Below, in pieces: positions 24,979 through 33,027 of a DNA stretch of 64,000 bases; the first letter of the stretch is position 1; each line of letters starts with the position of its first letter. The position numbers were made by a program, and so were the translations under genes. The stretch is from DSQQ01 sp964443075. Its GTDB lineage: Bacteria > Chloroflexota > Anaerolineae > 4572-78 > J111. The stretch spans positions 32,315-96,314 of the forward strand of contig CAYUCB010000001.1 of assembly GCA_964443075.1 (NCBI GenBank), in the 5' to 3' direction. Under the pieces are notes generated by a model, which saw nothing but the letters and a program-made list of their open reading frames with translations, did not search any database and was not told where the DNA came from.

Positions 24979-26265
24979 CTACCCAATCATCTCCAGCCCC
25001 CCCATATAGGGCTGTAACACCTCCGGCAGCACCACACGACCATCGGCCTGCTGGTAATTTTCCAGAATGGCAATCATCAAGCGCCCCGGCGGCAGGCCGC
25101 TGCCGTTGAGGGTGTGCATAAATTCGGGTTTAGCCCCGGCCTCGGGCCGAAAACGCAGGTTGGCCCGCCGGGCTTGAAAATCGGTCACATTGCTGCAACT
25201 GCTAATTTCCATCCACTCGCCCTGACCGTGTTCGCCGGGCACCCAGGCTTCCAAATCGTACTTTTTGGCGGCGGCAAAACCCAGGTCGCCGGTGCAGATT
25301 TGCACCACCCGGTGGGGCAGATTCAGGCGGCGGCAGAGGTCTTCGGCGTTGGCCACAATCTCTTCCAGGTGGGTGTAGCTCTCTTCGGGCCGGGTGTAAT
25401 GGTACATCTCCACCTTTTCAAACTGATGGACGCGCTTAATGCCGCGCACGTCGCGCCCGGCGCTCATCTTCTCCCGCCGAAAGCAGGGGGTGTGGGCCAG
25501 GTATTTGATGGGGAGTTGGTCGGCCTCTAAAATTTCATCGGCAAACAGGTTGGTTAGGGGCACTTCGGCGGTGCCGATAAACCAGTAATCCTCTTCGGCG
25601 TCGTGGTACATATTATCGCGGAACTTGGGCAGGTGGGCCGCGCCAATCATGGCCTGCTCGCGCACCATAAAGGGTGGGTAGATTTCGGTGTAGCCGTGTT
25701 CGCGCACGCCCACATCAATAAACCAATTCGCCAGGGCGCGATGCAGCGCCGCGCCCGCCCCTTTGAAGACGTAAAAGCGGGTGCCGCTCATCTTGACCCC
25801 GCGCTCAAAATCAATAATGCCCAGCCCCTCGCCTAATTCCCAGTGCGGTTTGGGGGCAAAATCAAAGGTGGGCGGCTGGCCCCAGCGCCGCACCTCAAGG
25901 TTGTGGTTCTCGTCCGGGCCAACCGGCACGCCGGGGCCGGGCATGTTGGGCACGTATAACTGCCGGTCGAGCAGGTCGGCCTCAATTTGGCGCAGAGTTT
26001 CATCAAGTTGGCTGATTTTATCGCCCAGCCCGGCCATTTCGGCCTTTTTAGCCTCCGCTTCGGCCTTTTTGCCCTCGCGCATCAACAGGCCGATGGCTTT
26101 GCTGCCGCTGTTGCGTTCCTGGCGCAGCGCCTCCACCTCGCGTAAAATATCCCGCCGCTGCCGGTCTAACTCTAAAATCTCGTCAATCGGCGCTTCGGTG
26201 TTCAAATCGCGCAGGGCCGCTTTCACCTGCTCCGGGTTTTCGCGGATAAAGTTTAGGTCTAACAT
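24979..26265 (-). CDS. serS: Seryl-tRNA synthetase
   Basis: From the ATG at 26265 (MLDLNFIRENPEQVKAAL) the product has about 428 residues. The N-terminal coiled-coil arm (25-105) binds tRNA-Ser. Class II motifs follow: motif 2 FRREKMSAGRDVRGIKRVHQF with E in FEKVEM, and motif 3 NGSGLPPGRLMIAILEN. AAGGAGG precedes the start by 6 bases; 23 upstream open codons run into the leader repeat and are not coding. Expression is controlled by a T-box leader. Two tRNA-Ser genes lie 2.6-3 kb away. Confidence 0.97.
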   Translation of the reverse strand: MLDLNFIRENPEQVKAALRDLNTEAPIDEILELDRQRRDILREVEALRQERNSGSKAIGLLMREGKKAEAEAKKAEMAGLGDKISQLDETLRQIEADLLDRQLYVPNMPGPGVPVGPDENHNLEVRRWGQPPTFDFAPKPHWELGEGLGIIDFERGVKMSGTRFYVFKGAGAALHRALANWFIDVGVREHGYTEIYPPFMVREQAMIGAAHLPKFRDNMYHDAEEDYWFIGTAEVPLTNLFADEILEADQLPIKYLAHTPCFRREKMSAGRDVRGIKRVHQFEKVEMYHYTRPEESYTHLEEIVANAEDLCRRLNLPHRVVQICTGDLGFAAAKKYDLEAWVPGEHGQGEWMEISSCSNVTDFQARRANLRFRPEAGAKPEFMHTLNGSGLPPGRLMIAILENYQQADGRVVLPEVLQPYMGGLEMIG

Positions 26266-26299
26266 CAGTTCCTCCTTATGGTCAATTACAATTGGTATC

Positions 26300-26360
26300 A
26301 GGGTAATCAGGTAGCAAGTGTAGCAAGGTTGCATTTGCTACCCTGCTACTTGCTACCCTG
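26300..26360. repeat. STRR-like repeat inside serS leader
   Basis: GGTAGCAAGTGTAGCAAGG and the opposing TTGCTACCCTGCTACTTGCTACC lie between the T-box terminator and the serS start. Confidence 0.65.
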
Positions 26361-26590
26361 TAAACAAAAACCCCCGCCCGTAAAAGGGCGAGGGCTAACT
26401 CGCGGTGCCACCTTTTTTTGCCGGGGGCTGGCCCCGGCAATCTCTCGGCGCGATAACGGGCGCACCCGGAGCGACTCATCGCCGCCGGCTCAAGAGCGGA
26501 ATTCAGCCTTCCCTTTGCGCGCCTCGCACCAACCGGCGCGTCTCTGAGGCCAGGGAAGTGGCTTACTTTTCTCCATCACAGCCGTTAAAG
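26361..26590 (-). ncRNA. T-box riboswitch of serS, specifier UCC
   Basis: On the minus strand the leader begins near 26588 and contains the conserved T-box GGTGGCACCGCG (26401-26412 region), followed by a terminator CCCTCGCCC/GGGCGGGGG with a T run (about 26366-26394). In the upstream Stem I region CTGAATTCCGC matches the specifier-loop context GAAU-NNN, with UCC, a serine codon. T-boxes read uncharged tRNA and open the gene when the amino acid is short. The exact Stem I fold was not computed. Confidence 0.85.
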
Positions 26591-26592
26591 GG

Positions 26593-26620
26593 ATTATAGC
26601 ATAACCATTTAATTGCGCAA
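26593..26620 (-). promoter_or_regulatory. serS promoter
   Basis: Minus strand: TTGCGC (26615-26620), 16-base spacer, TATAAT (26593-26598), just ahead of the T-box leader. Confidence 0.65.
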
Positions 26621-26712
26621 CCGGGATGACAGACCACCGGTTTAGAGAAATTTCGTTAACGGTTAGGGGCGTGATATAATGACTGCATCTTTTGACAGGA
26701 AAAACCTAACCT

Positions 26713-27483
26713 ATGCGCTCTCAATATTATTATGAACCACCTCGTTCTAACTTGCTGGAGAACCTTCGTTTTCTGATTGAACCGCCCACGGCCTATATCA
26801 CCTTTTTGGGAGGGATTGGACTGGCTCTGGTTTTGTTAGCCTTTCCCGATATTAGCCGTTACGGGGCCAATATTTTGGTGCTGTTAATTGCCTTCCCCAT
26901 CCATGAATTGTCCCATGCCCTGGTGGCAGACCGGCTGGGCGACTCGACCCCCCGCATTAATGGCCGGATTACCCTCAACCCTTTTGCCCAACTGAATCTA
27001 ATCGGTTCTATCTTGATGGTAATTGTGGGGCTGGGGTGGGCTTATGTGCCTATCAACCCCCGCTATCTGCGGCCTAATCCGCGCACCGGGCATATGCTGG
27101 TCGCCATTGCCGGCCCAATTTCTAACCTCATCCTGGCGTTTTTGTGCGCCGGTTTGTGGCATCTGGTAACCTTTTCTCTGCAATCGTTGGGGCTGCTGTC
27201 TGTACTGGAATATCTATACCGGCTTTTATTCTGGTTTTGTTTCATTAATCTGGGCCTGTTCTTCTTTAACCTGATCCCGATTTTTCCGCTGGATGGTTTT
27301 GCCGTGCTAAAAGGGTTACTGCCTTATGAACTGGCTTATCAACTGGAGCGGGTGCAGCAATACGGCATGTTGATTTTCCTGGGCCTTTTCTTTATTGCGC
27401 CGCTTATGGGGCTGCCGATTTTGGAATGGCTGGTTTGGGGCCCGGCCAATAATATTGCCCAATTTTTATTTTTTGGGCTATAA
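26713..27483 (+). CDS. Site-2 protease family (M50) membrane metalloprotease
   Basis: The 256-residue protein has five or six membrane segments. HELSHALVADRLGD gives the zinc motif HExxH with the typical following helix, and FNLIPIFPLDGFAVLKG is the third zinc ligand motif (NxxPxxPLDG). No PDZ domain is present, so it belongs to the short Rip/YwhC-type group that cleaves membrane peptides. It is followed after 6 bases by the HD-domain gene. Confidence 0.9.
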   Translation: MRSQYYYEPPRSNLLENLRFLIEPPTAYITFLGGIGLALVLLAFPDISRYGANILVLLIAFPIHELSHALVADRLGDSTPRINGRITLNPFAQLNLIGSILMVIVGLGWAYVPINPRYLRPNPRTGHMLVAIAGPISNLILAFLCAGLWHLVTFSLQSLGLLSVLEYLYRLLFWFCFINLGLFFFNLIPIFPLDGFAVLKGLLPYELAYQLERVQQYGMLIFLGLFFIAPLMGLPILEWLVWGPANNIAQFLFFGL

Positions 27484-27489
27484 ACGCCG

Positions 27490-28101
27490 ATGGTTTCTCT
27501 CAAACCTTCTCACCCGGCGCTTTACCGGGCCGGGCAATTTTTTGCGGCCCTTAAAGCCAGCCTGCCGATCTGGGCCGGGGGTGGTCTGTCTGCGGGTGAT
27601 GAAGCCGTACCGGCGGCCATTTTGATGACCCCGACCCAACAACACCTGTTTAACGGCATGTCCCCCAACGACCGGCGGCACGCCATTGCCGTAGCCCGCA
27701 CTTTGCAGCAAGCCGGCTACACTCAGCCAGCCCTCTTACAGGCCGCCCTGCTGCATGATGTCGGCAAAAGTCTGGGCCAGCCGGTTATCTATCGCGTAGC
27801 CATTGTGTTCTTAGAAGCCTTTTGGCCCGCCGCCTTAGCCCGTTTAAGCGCCTCTCAAATCCCAGATGACAAAACCCCCTCACCCTTCATCCTTCATCCC
27901 TCATCCTTCCCCCGCTGGCGTCGCCCGTTTGTGATTCACGCCCAACACCCCGCCATCGGCGCGGCCTGGGCCAAAGAAGCCGGCTGTGACCTGTTGGCCG
28001 TGCGTCTGATTGCCCGCCATCAGGATTCGCTGACCGGCTTGCCGCTTGATGAAGCGGATAATTTGTTAGCCGTCCTGCAATGGGCGGATGATTTGAATTA
28101 A
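27490..28101 (+). CDS. HD-domain phosphohydrolase-like protein
   Basis: Residues 55-100 carry RHAIAVARTLQQAG and LLQAALLHDVGKSLG, the H...HD core of the HD superfamily; a later HP/H at QHPAIGAAWAKEAGCD and ARHQDS completes the metal site. The substrate could be a nucleotide or phosphoester. An insert at about residues 130-141 (PSPFILHPSSFP) is translated from ATCCTTC-type repeats, so the loop tolerates repeat expansion. It follows the M50 gene closely. Confidence 0.8.
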   Translation: MVSLKPSHPALYRAGQFFAALKASLPIWAGGGLSAGDEAVPAAILMTPTQQHLFNGMSPNDRRHAIAVARTLQQAGYTQPALLQAALLHDVGKSLGQPVIYRVAIVFLEAFWPAALARLSASQIPDDKTPSPFILHPSSFPRWRRPFVIHAQHPAIGAAWAKEAGCDLLAVRLIARHQDSLTGLPLDEADNLLAVLQWADDLN

Positions 28102-28107
28102 AGACAA

Positions 28108-28175
28108 GGAGTAGGGAGTTAAGAAGTAGGAAGTAAATTCACCTACTCTTACTTGCTTACTCCCTACTCCCGTTA
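28108..28175. repeat. STRR-like hairpin repeat
   Basis: GGAGTAGGGAGTTAAGAAGTAGG and the opposing CCTACTCTTACTTGCTTACTCCC, between the HD gene and the dehydrogenase. Confidence 0.7.
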
Positions 28176-28185
28176 AGGTGAATTT

Positions 28186-29154
28186 ATGAGCAATTTTACT
28201 CTCGCTATTATTGGCACCGGCGTTGTTGGCGCGTCTTTAGGGCTGGCCCTTAAACGCGATAAAGACGCGCCGTATCTGATTGGGCATGATAAAGTATCGG
28301 ATACGACTAAGGCCGCCGTAAAAATGGGTGCGCTTGACAAAGCCGAATGGAATCTGATTAACGCCTGCGAATCGGCCGATGTGATTATTCTGGCCTTGCC
28401 TTTCAGCGGTATCCGGCCCACTTTGGAGGCCATCGCTCCCTATCTCAAACCCGGCGTGGTGATTACCGATACGGCCCGCAGCAAAGTCCCGGTCTTGGCC
28501 TGGGCTAAAGAATTGCTGCCACCGCATGTCCATTTTATTGGGGGCGACCCACTGGTGCATACCGCCGGAACCGGCCACCCCCACGCCACCGCCGACCTGT
28601 TTCGAGAGCGGCTCTACTGCCTGACCCCGGCCGTCTCTGCCGCTGAAGAAGCGGTTGAATTGATGGTCGGTTTGGTCTCTATGCTGGGGGCTAAACCCTT
28701 TTTTCTGGATGCGGCCGAGCATGACGGCTTGACAACCGCTGTTGACATCCTGCCGAGCCTGGTGGGAGCCAGTTTGATGCAAACCGTGGTTTCCCAGCCT
28801 TCCTGGCGGGAAATGCGCAAAGTAGCCGGCGCTCTGTTTGAGCAAGCTACCGCCGGAGCCGGCGACGACCCGGCTTCGCTGCGCGATAATCTGCTGGCTA
28901 ACCGGGCCGATTTGCTGATCTGGCTGGATCGTTACCTGGAACAGTTGCACCAGGTACGTACCCTGCTGACCTCGCCGGATGATTCCGCTCCAGCCCTGAC
29001 CCAACTGCTGGAAAAAGCTGCCACCGAGCGCGTCAATTGGCTGCTTGACACCCAACAGAGCCGCTTTGATGACCCGGAAATGGCCCTCCCACCGATTGAA
29101 CAGCCTGGCTTGATGAGACGGCTCATTGGTTTGGGCGGCCCCAGAAAGCAGTAG
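28186..29154 (+). CDS. Prephenate dehydrogenase-like NAD(P) oxidoreductase
   Basis: The 322-residue product starts with a Rossmann motif IIGTGVVGASLGLAL, has DVIILALPFSGIRPTLEAI and VITDTARSKVPVL, then GGDPLVHTAGTGHPHA, as in TyrA/PDH-type dehydrogenases (prephenate dehydrogenase superfamily). The C-terminal half is helical. TyrA normally makes 4-hydroxyphenylpyruvate for tyrosine. No aro gene is nearby, and the HPxAG motif of TyrA is altered to HTAGTGHPHA, so another 2-hydroxyacid or imine substrate is possible. Confidence 0.75.
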   Translation: MSNFTLAIIGTGVVGASLGLALKRDKDAPYLIGHDKVSDTTKAAVKMGALDKAEWNLINACESADVIILALPFSGIRPTLEAIAPYLKPGVVITDTARSKVPVLAWAKELLPPHVHFIGGDPLVHTAGTGHPHATADLFRERLYCLTPAVSAAEEAVELMVGLVSMLGAKPFFLDAAEHDGLTTAVDILPSLVGASLMQTVVSQPSWREMRKVAGALFEQATAGAGDDPASLRDNLLANRADLLIWLDRYLEQLHQVRTLLTSPDDSAPALTQLLEKAATERVNWLLDTQQSRFDDPEMALPPIEQPGLMRRLIGLGGPRKQ

Positions 29155-29165
29155 GGGAGTGGTAT

Positions 29166-29234
29166 ATGAGTGAGAAGTTGGTCCGAACACATCGGGATTT
29201 GGAGGTGTATCACGTACTTCGTCTACATCCTTGA
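29166..29234 (+). pseudogene. Remnant of a four-helix-bundle (S23/IVP-type) gene
   Basis: A 22-codon frame reads MSEKLVRTHRDLEVYHVLRL and then stops. The RDLEVY pattern is the N-terminal signature of four-helix-bundle proteins (23S rRNA intervening-sequence protein family), about 120 residues when intact. The GIY-YIG coding region overlaps and replaces the rest. Confidence 0.5.
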
Positions 29235-29466
29235 GTGCGCCGACCAAACCCTTTACACCGGTTGGACCACCGATATAAACCGGCGCTTGGCGGCTCACAA
29301 CGCCGGACGCGGGGCGCGTTACACCCGTCAGCGCGGCCCGGTGCGCCTGGTTTACCAGGAAGAAGTGGCCGACCACCGCGCCGCCCTCGAACGCGAACAG
29401 CAAATTAAACGTCTCCCTCGCGCCGCAAAACTCAAACTGGTTGAAGGTTTTAAGGTTGAAAGTTAA
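29170..29466 (+). CDS. GIY-YIG endonuclease-domain protein
   Basis: The product has the short UPF0213/YhbQ-type GIY-YIG domain: YFVYILECADQTLYTGWTTD, NRRLAAHNAGRGARYTR, then REQQIKRLPRAAKLKL. It would be a small nuclease, possibly acting on branched DNA. The GTG at 29170 is the first regular start, but the strong site GGAGG (29201-29205) points to an ACG at 29212 where homologues start, so the start may be non-canonical or mutated. The C-terminus runs into an STRR tract (VEGFKVES). Confidence 0.8.
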   Translation: MRSWSEHIGIWRCITYFVYILECADQTLYTGWTTDINRRLAAHNAGRGARYTRQRGPVRLVYQEEVADHRAALEREQQIKRLPRAAKLKLVEGFKVES

Positions 29467-29520
29467 AAGTTGAAGGTTAAAACCTTCCAACCTTTAACCT
29501 TCCAACCGTTTAACCCGCCA
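29458..29520. repeat. STRR-like hairpin repeat
   Basis: AAAGTTGAAGGTTAAAA and the opposing octamers CCTTCCAA, CCTTTAAC, CCTTCCAA; it begins inside the GIY-YIG 3' end. Confidence 0.65.
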
Positions 29521-29582
29521 ACCCTTTTTGCTATTCCCTCTGGCCTGGTATAAAATCGAAACTGTTGGAGGTTAGTGATATT

Positions 29583-30851
29583 TTGCCCGAACAAAATCCC
29601 CCCGCTAAAAGCCTGGAAATCCTCATGCTTTCGCCCACCATGTTCTTTGCCGATTATGGGGCGCACGTGCGGATTCTGGAAGAAACGCTCACCCTGCAAC
29701 AACTGGGCCATCGCGTCACCATTCTGGCTTATCCTAATGGCCGCGATATCCCAGGGGTGCAGGTGCGGCGCTGTTGGGGTGTCCCCTTTAATTACCGGGT
29801 GATTGTTGGCTCCTCGCGCCACAAAATTTACCTGGATGGCTTGCTGGGGGCGATGTCGCTGCTGTATGTCTTGCGCCACAAACCCGATATTATTCACGCT
29901 CACCTGCACGAAGGCGGGTTGATGGGCTGGGTTCTCAGCAAGCTAACCGGCGCGCCCCTGGTGTTTGATTTTCAGGGCAGCCTGACCGCTGAAATGGTTG
30001 ACCACAATTTCTTGTCGGCCCAAAGCCCTTTTTACCGCGTGTTGCGCTGGCTGGAAGGGCGTATTAATCATGCCGCCGATGTCATCCTGACCAGTTCGAC
30101 CCACGCCGCTAATCTGTTGGCAGATACCTTTGACGTCGCTACCGCTAAAATCAATCCCACCCCAGATTGTGTTAACGCCGACACCTTTTCGCCGGAGCGC
30201 TTTTCAGCCGAAGAAACGGCGCAATTAAAAACGTCGCTGGGCCTACCGGCCGGTAAAAAAGTCATCGCTTACCTGGGCGTGTTGACCCCTTACCAGGGGA
30301 TTGACCTGCTGCTGGAAGCGCTGCTTTTGCTGCGCCAAAGCCGGCAGGATTTTCATTTGTTGTTGATGGGTTATCCGGGGGTGGAGCGTTACCACGCCAA
30401 AGCGCATGTCCTGGGCTTGCAAGATGTCGTGACCTTTACCAACAAAATCCTCTATGAAGAAGCCCCCCGCTACCTGGCTCTGGGCGATTTAGCCGTGGCT
30501 CCCAAAATATCGGCCACCGAAGGCAGTGGTAAAATTCTTAATTATATGGCGATGAGTTTGCCCACCGTGGCCTTCAACCTGCCGGTCAGCCGGGAGTTTT
30601 TGGGCGATGGCGGCATCTACGCCCCCGAAACCACCGCCGAGAGTCTGGCGGCCGCCTTGAACCGGGCGTTGGACCTGTCTGCTGCCGAGCGGGCCAGGTT
30701 GGGCCAATATTTGCGGCAGCGGGTAATGCGCCATTTTTCCTGGCAGCGGGCCGGCGAACAGATGCAAGCGGTTTACCAAGCCCTGTTAAATGGTGAACCT
30801 CTGCCCGCCCCAACCCTAAAGCCAGCCCCCCCCATGCCGGAGAATTTTTAA
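29583..30851 (+). CDS. Glycosyltransferase family 4-like protein
   Basis: The N-domain has YGAHVRILEETLTLQQLGHRV with the Gly-rich nucleotide-sugar contact and HAHLHEGG; the C-domain has VIAYLGVLTPYQGIDLLLEAL and the EX7E region ATEGSGKILNYMAMSLP. This is the GT-B fold of GT4 enzymes that build surface glycans. I put the start at TTG 29583 because GGAGG is at 29567; TTG 29565 is the alternative. Neighbouring genes do not form a glycan cluster, so the acceptor is unknown. Confidence 0.88.
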   Translation: MPEQNPPAKSLEILMLSPTMFFADYGAHVRILEETLTLQQLGHRVTILAYPNGRDIPGVQVRRCWGVPFNYRVIVGSSRHKIYLDGLLGAMSLLYVLRHKPDIIHAHLHEGGLMGWVLSKLTGAPLVFDFQGSLTAEMVDHNFLSAQSPFYRVLRWLEGRINHAADVILTSSTHAANLLADTFDVATAKINPTPDCVNADTFSPERFSAEETAQLKTSLGLPAGKKVIAYLGVLTPYQGIDLLLEALLLLRQSRQDFHLLLMGYPGVERYHAKAHVLGLQDVVTFTNKILYEEAPRYLALGDLAVAPKISATEGSGKILNYMAMSLPTVAFNLPVSREFLGDGGIYAPETTAESLAAALNRALDLSAAERARLGQYLRQRVMRHFSWQRAGEQMQAVYQALLNGEPLPAPTLKPAPPMPENF

Positions 30852-31157
30852 CGGTTATCTCCCTCTTCTTTGAAAATAGACCGGCTGAGGCGTGAAAAAC
30901 TATAGTTTTTCATGCCTGTGACAAGGGGCGACACAACCTCACCTTAAAACCCCATAACCGCAAATCTCACCTTAAAAAATGGCTGCCCTTGTTTTTTGTC
31001 GTACCTTTTTTAAGCAGAGTTAGACTGAATCATCAGGACTCATAGTTATAGAGTCCTCTTGTTTTGAATGGCAGAATCTTGATAAAATAGGATGGGCAAG
31101 AAATTTTAAGCTAATTCAAAGGTTTGTTTGTTAAGCTGAAATGGGTTAATTGATAAA
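30852..31157. other. Non-coding stretch with two palindromes
   Basis: GAAAAACTATAGTTTTTC (30894-30911) is a perfect 18-base palindrome 42 bases after the glycosyltransferase stop. AGGACTC/GAGTCCT (31035-31057) is a hairpin about 100 bases before the protease gene. No ORF is convincing. Confidence 0.6.
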
Positions 31158-32735
31158 ATGAGCGTGTTTAAATCTATCATCACAATTTTAATGTTTTTGT
31201 TATTGTTTAATCTGGCTGTTCTGCCGGCGCTGGCGCAGGGGCCAGAACCTCAAGCCACACCGGGTTATATCCCTGGCGAGATTATTGTTAAATTTCAGCC
31301 CAATGTCGGTTTGGCGGGGGAGCGTAATTCATTGCGGGCCAAAGGATTACAGCCCTTACAAGTCGCCCCGGGTGCCGAATTGCTGCGCGTTCAGGTTGAA
31401 CCGGGCCATGAGGCCGAAGCCATTGCTGATTTAATGGCTCGCGGCGATGTGGAATTTGCCACTTATAACCACCTGGTTCAAGCTTTGGGCGACCCCAACG
31501 ACTCCTCTTATTCCTTGCAATGGGCGCTCAAAGATCCAGGGGATCACGATATTGACGCTCCCGAAGCCTGGGATTTGTACACGGGCGGTAATAATATCAC
31601 CCTGGCCATCATTGATACCGGGGCCGATTTGGACCACCCCGATTTGCAGGCCAATATTGGCCCTGGCTATAACTACATCCACCCCGGCGCTCTACCCGAT
31701 GATGACCAGGGGCACGGCACACACGTGACCGGTATTGCGGCGGCTGTGGGCAATAACGGTCTTGGGGTGGCCGGGGTCAATTGGAAGGCCAGGGTGATGC
31801 CCCTTAAAATTCTTGATGCTTCTGGCAACGGCAGCACCTATAACCTGGCCCAGGCCATTCGCTACGCCGCCGATAACGGGGCACGAGTGATTAATATGAG
31901 TTTGGGCGGGAGTTGCGGCATGGGCTGGCCGGAGATAGAAGCAGCGGTTAATTACGCGGTGAGCCAAGGGGTGCTGCTGGTGGCGGCTGCGGGCAACTCA
32001 GGCTCTACCCCGGTGATGTGCCCGGCGGCCATAGATGGGGTGATGGCCATTGGGGCCACCGACTCAACTGATTCGCGGGCATATTATTCCAACTATGGGG
32101 CCAATCTGGCTGTCTCTGCACCCGGCAGCAGTATTTATAGCACCTTGATGGGCGGCGGGTATGGTTATAAAAGTGGCACCTCAATGGCTACGCCGCACGT
32201 GGCCGGTTTGGCCGCGCTCGTCTGGTCTTACGCTCCGTCGTTAACCAGCAGCCAGATTCGTGACATTCTGCAAAACACCGCCGACGACCTGGGCCCGCCG
32301 GGTTGGGATCAATATTACGGCTATGGCCGCATTAATGCCAGCCGCGCTCTGGAAATGATGGCTCTCTGGCCTTCTCCGGCCCAACCTGTGCTGGTGGTGG
32401 GCGATAACCAGCCAATCACCGTGGTAAATGTTCAGATTGGCACGGTCAACCCTGAACCGATTGCCTGGACTGCCAGTATCTCGCCTTCAATACCCTGGTT
32501 AACTCTGGCTCCGCCTGCCGTGGGTCAGGTTTCGGCGGCCTCAACCGACCAATATATCACCTTAAGCACCGATAAAAATCAATTGCCCGGTAGTTATAAT
32601 ACCTACACGGCCACGTTAGTATTGACTGGCATGACTCTGACGGGGGTCAAGGTTGGCCCTATTACCTACCCGGTGCAGGTCAACTACATGCCCGAAGTGC
32701 GCCTCTATTACATGCCGCTCATCTTTAAAAATTAG
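31158..32735 (+). CDS. Secreted subtilisin-like serine protease (S8)
   Basis: Signal peptide at 1-25 (VLPALAQG). Prodomain with PGEIIVKFQPNVG. The catalytic triad is visible: D153 in AIIDTGADLDHP, H186 in GHGTHVTG, S342 in SGTSMATPHVAG. A C-terminal beta domain (about 405-510) ends in YYMPLIFKN at the very end, the same motif found inside the next large secreted protein. Fervidolysin- and thermitase-like enzymes are the nearest type. It is probably exported and degrades external protein. Confidence 0.95.
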   Translation: MSVFKSIITILMFLLLFNLAVLPALAQGPEPQATPGYIPGEIIVKFQPNVGLAGERNSLRAKGLQPLQVAPGAELLRVQVEPGHEAEAIADLMARGDVEFATYNHLVQALGDPNDSSYSLQWALKDPGDHDIDAPEAWDLYTGGNNITLAIIDTGADLDHPDLQANIGPGYNYIHPGALPDDDQGHGTHVTGIAAAVGNNGLGVAGVNWKARVMPLKILDASGNGSTYNLAQAIRYAADNGARVINMSLGGSCGMGWPEIEAAVNYAVSQGVLLVAAAGNSGSTPVMCPAAIDGVMAIGATDSTDSRAYYSNYGANLAVSAPGSSIYSTLMGGGYGYKSGTSMATPHVAGLAALVWSYAPSLTSSQIRDILQNTADDLGPPGWDQYYGYGRINASRALEMMALWPSPAQPVLVVGDNQPITVVNVQIGTVNPEPIAWTASISPSIPWLTLAPPAVGQVSAASTDQYITLSTDKNQLPGSYNTYTATLVLTGMTLTGVKVGPITYPVQVNYMPEVRLYYMPLIFKN

Positions 32736-32762
32736 GGAAGGAGTTATAGGACGAATTTCCTG

Positions 32763-32792
32763 TTGATAAACGGAGTAAATGAATGATATAAT
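32763..32792 (+). promoter_or_regulatory. Promoter for small ORF and DUF11 gene
   Basis: TTGATA (32763-32768), 18-base spacer, TATAAT (32787-32792). Confidence 0.65.
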
Positions 32793-32860
32793 ACGTTTAT
32801 TAGAGTTAGTCCCTTACTAACCTGACGTTTGCTTGGCCCAACGAAGGGGACAGGGAGATT

Positions 32861-32971
32861 ATGATGATAACTGAGCGACTCGCTGGTAAAGCGGCGCAAT
32901 TGGCAGGCATAATGGGTCTGGGGTTAAACCCGGTCTATAGCCTGCTTTTTTTGTTGATGGGGCTGGCCTGA
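32861..32971 (+). CDS. Short hydrophobic ORF in the leader of the DUF11 gene
   Basis: A 36-codon ORF (start MMITERLAGKAAQLAGIM, hydrophobic end SLLFLLMGLA) has a ribosome site GGGAG 5 bases upstream. Its last codons form the left arm of a terminator hairpin. It may be a small membrane peptide or an attenuation leader. The RNA around it (GCAGGC/GCCTGC stem, 32904-32943 region) also looks structured. Confidence 0.45.
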   Translation: MMITERLAGKAAQLAGIMGLGLNPVYSLLFLLMGLA

Positions 32972-32991
32972 GTAAAGGTCGCCCCATTTTT
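32957..32991 (+). terminator. Terminator or attenuator ahead of DUF11 gene
   Basis: ATGGGGC and GCCCCAT with inner CCT/AGG pairing, followed by TTTTT. It overlaps the end of the short ORF and lies 37 bases before the large gene. Confidence 0.7.
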
Positions 32992-33027
32992 GTTATCCAA
33001 TAAAGTTTTTTAGGAGGAGGTAGCGCT

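Noticed and set aside
28237..29490. A 417-codon minus-strand frame over the TyrA-like gene
   Set aside because: It is the antisense shadow of a gene with clear Rossmann motifs, and its translation has no recognisable domain.
32793..32975. c-di-GMP (GEMM) or other known riboswitch in the DUF11 leader
   Set aside because: The conserved GEMM strings and spacing are not present; only generic stems are seen.
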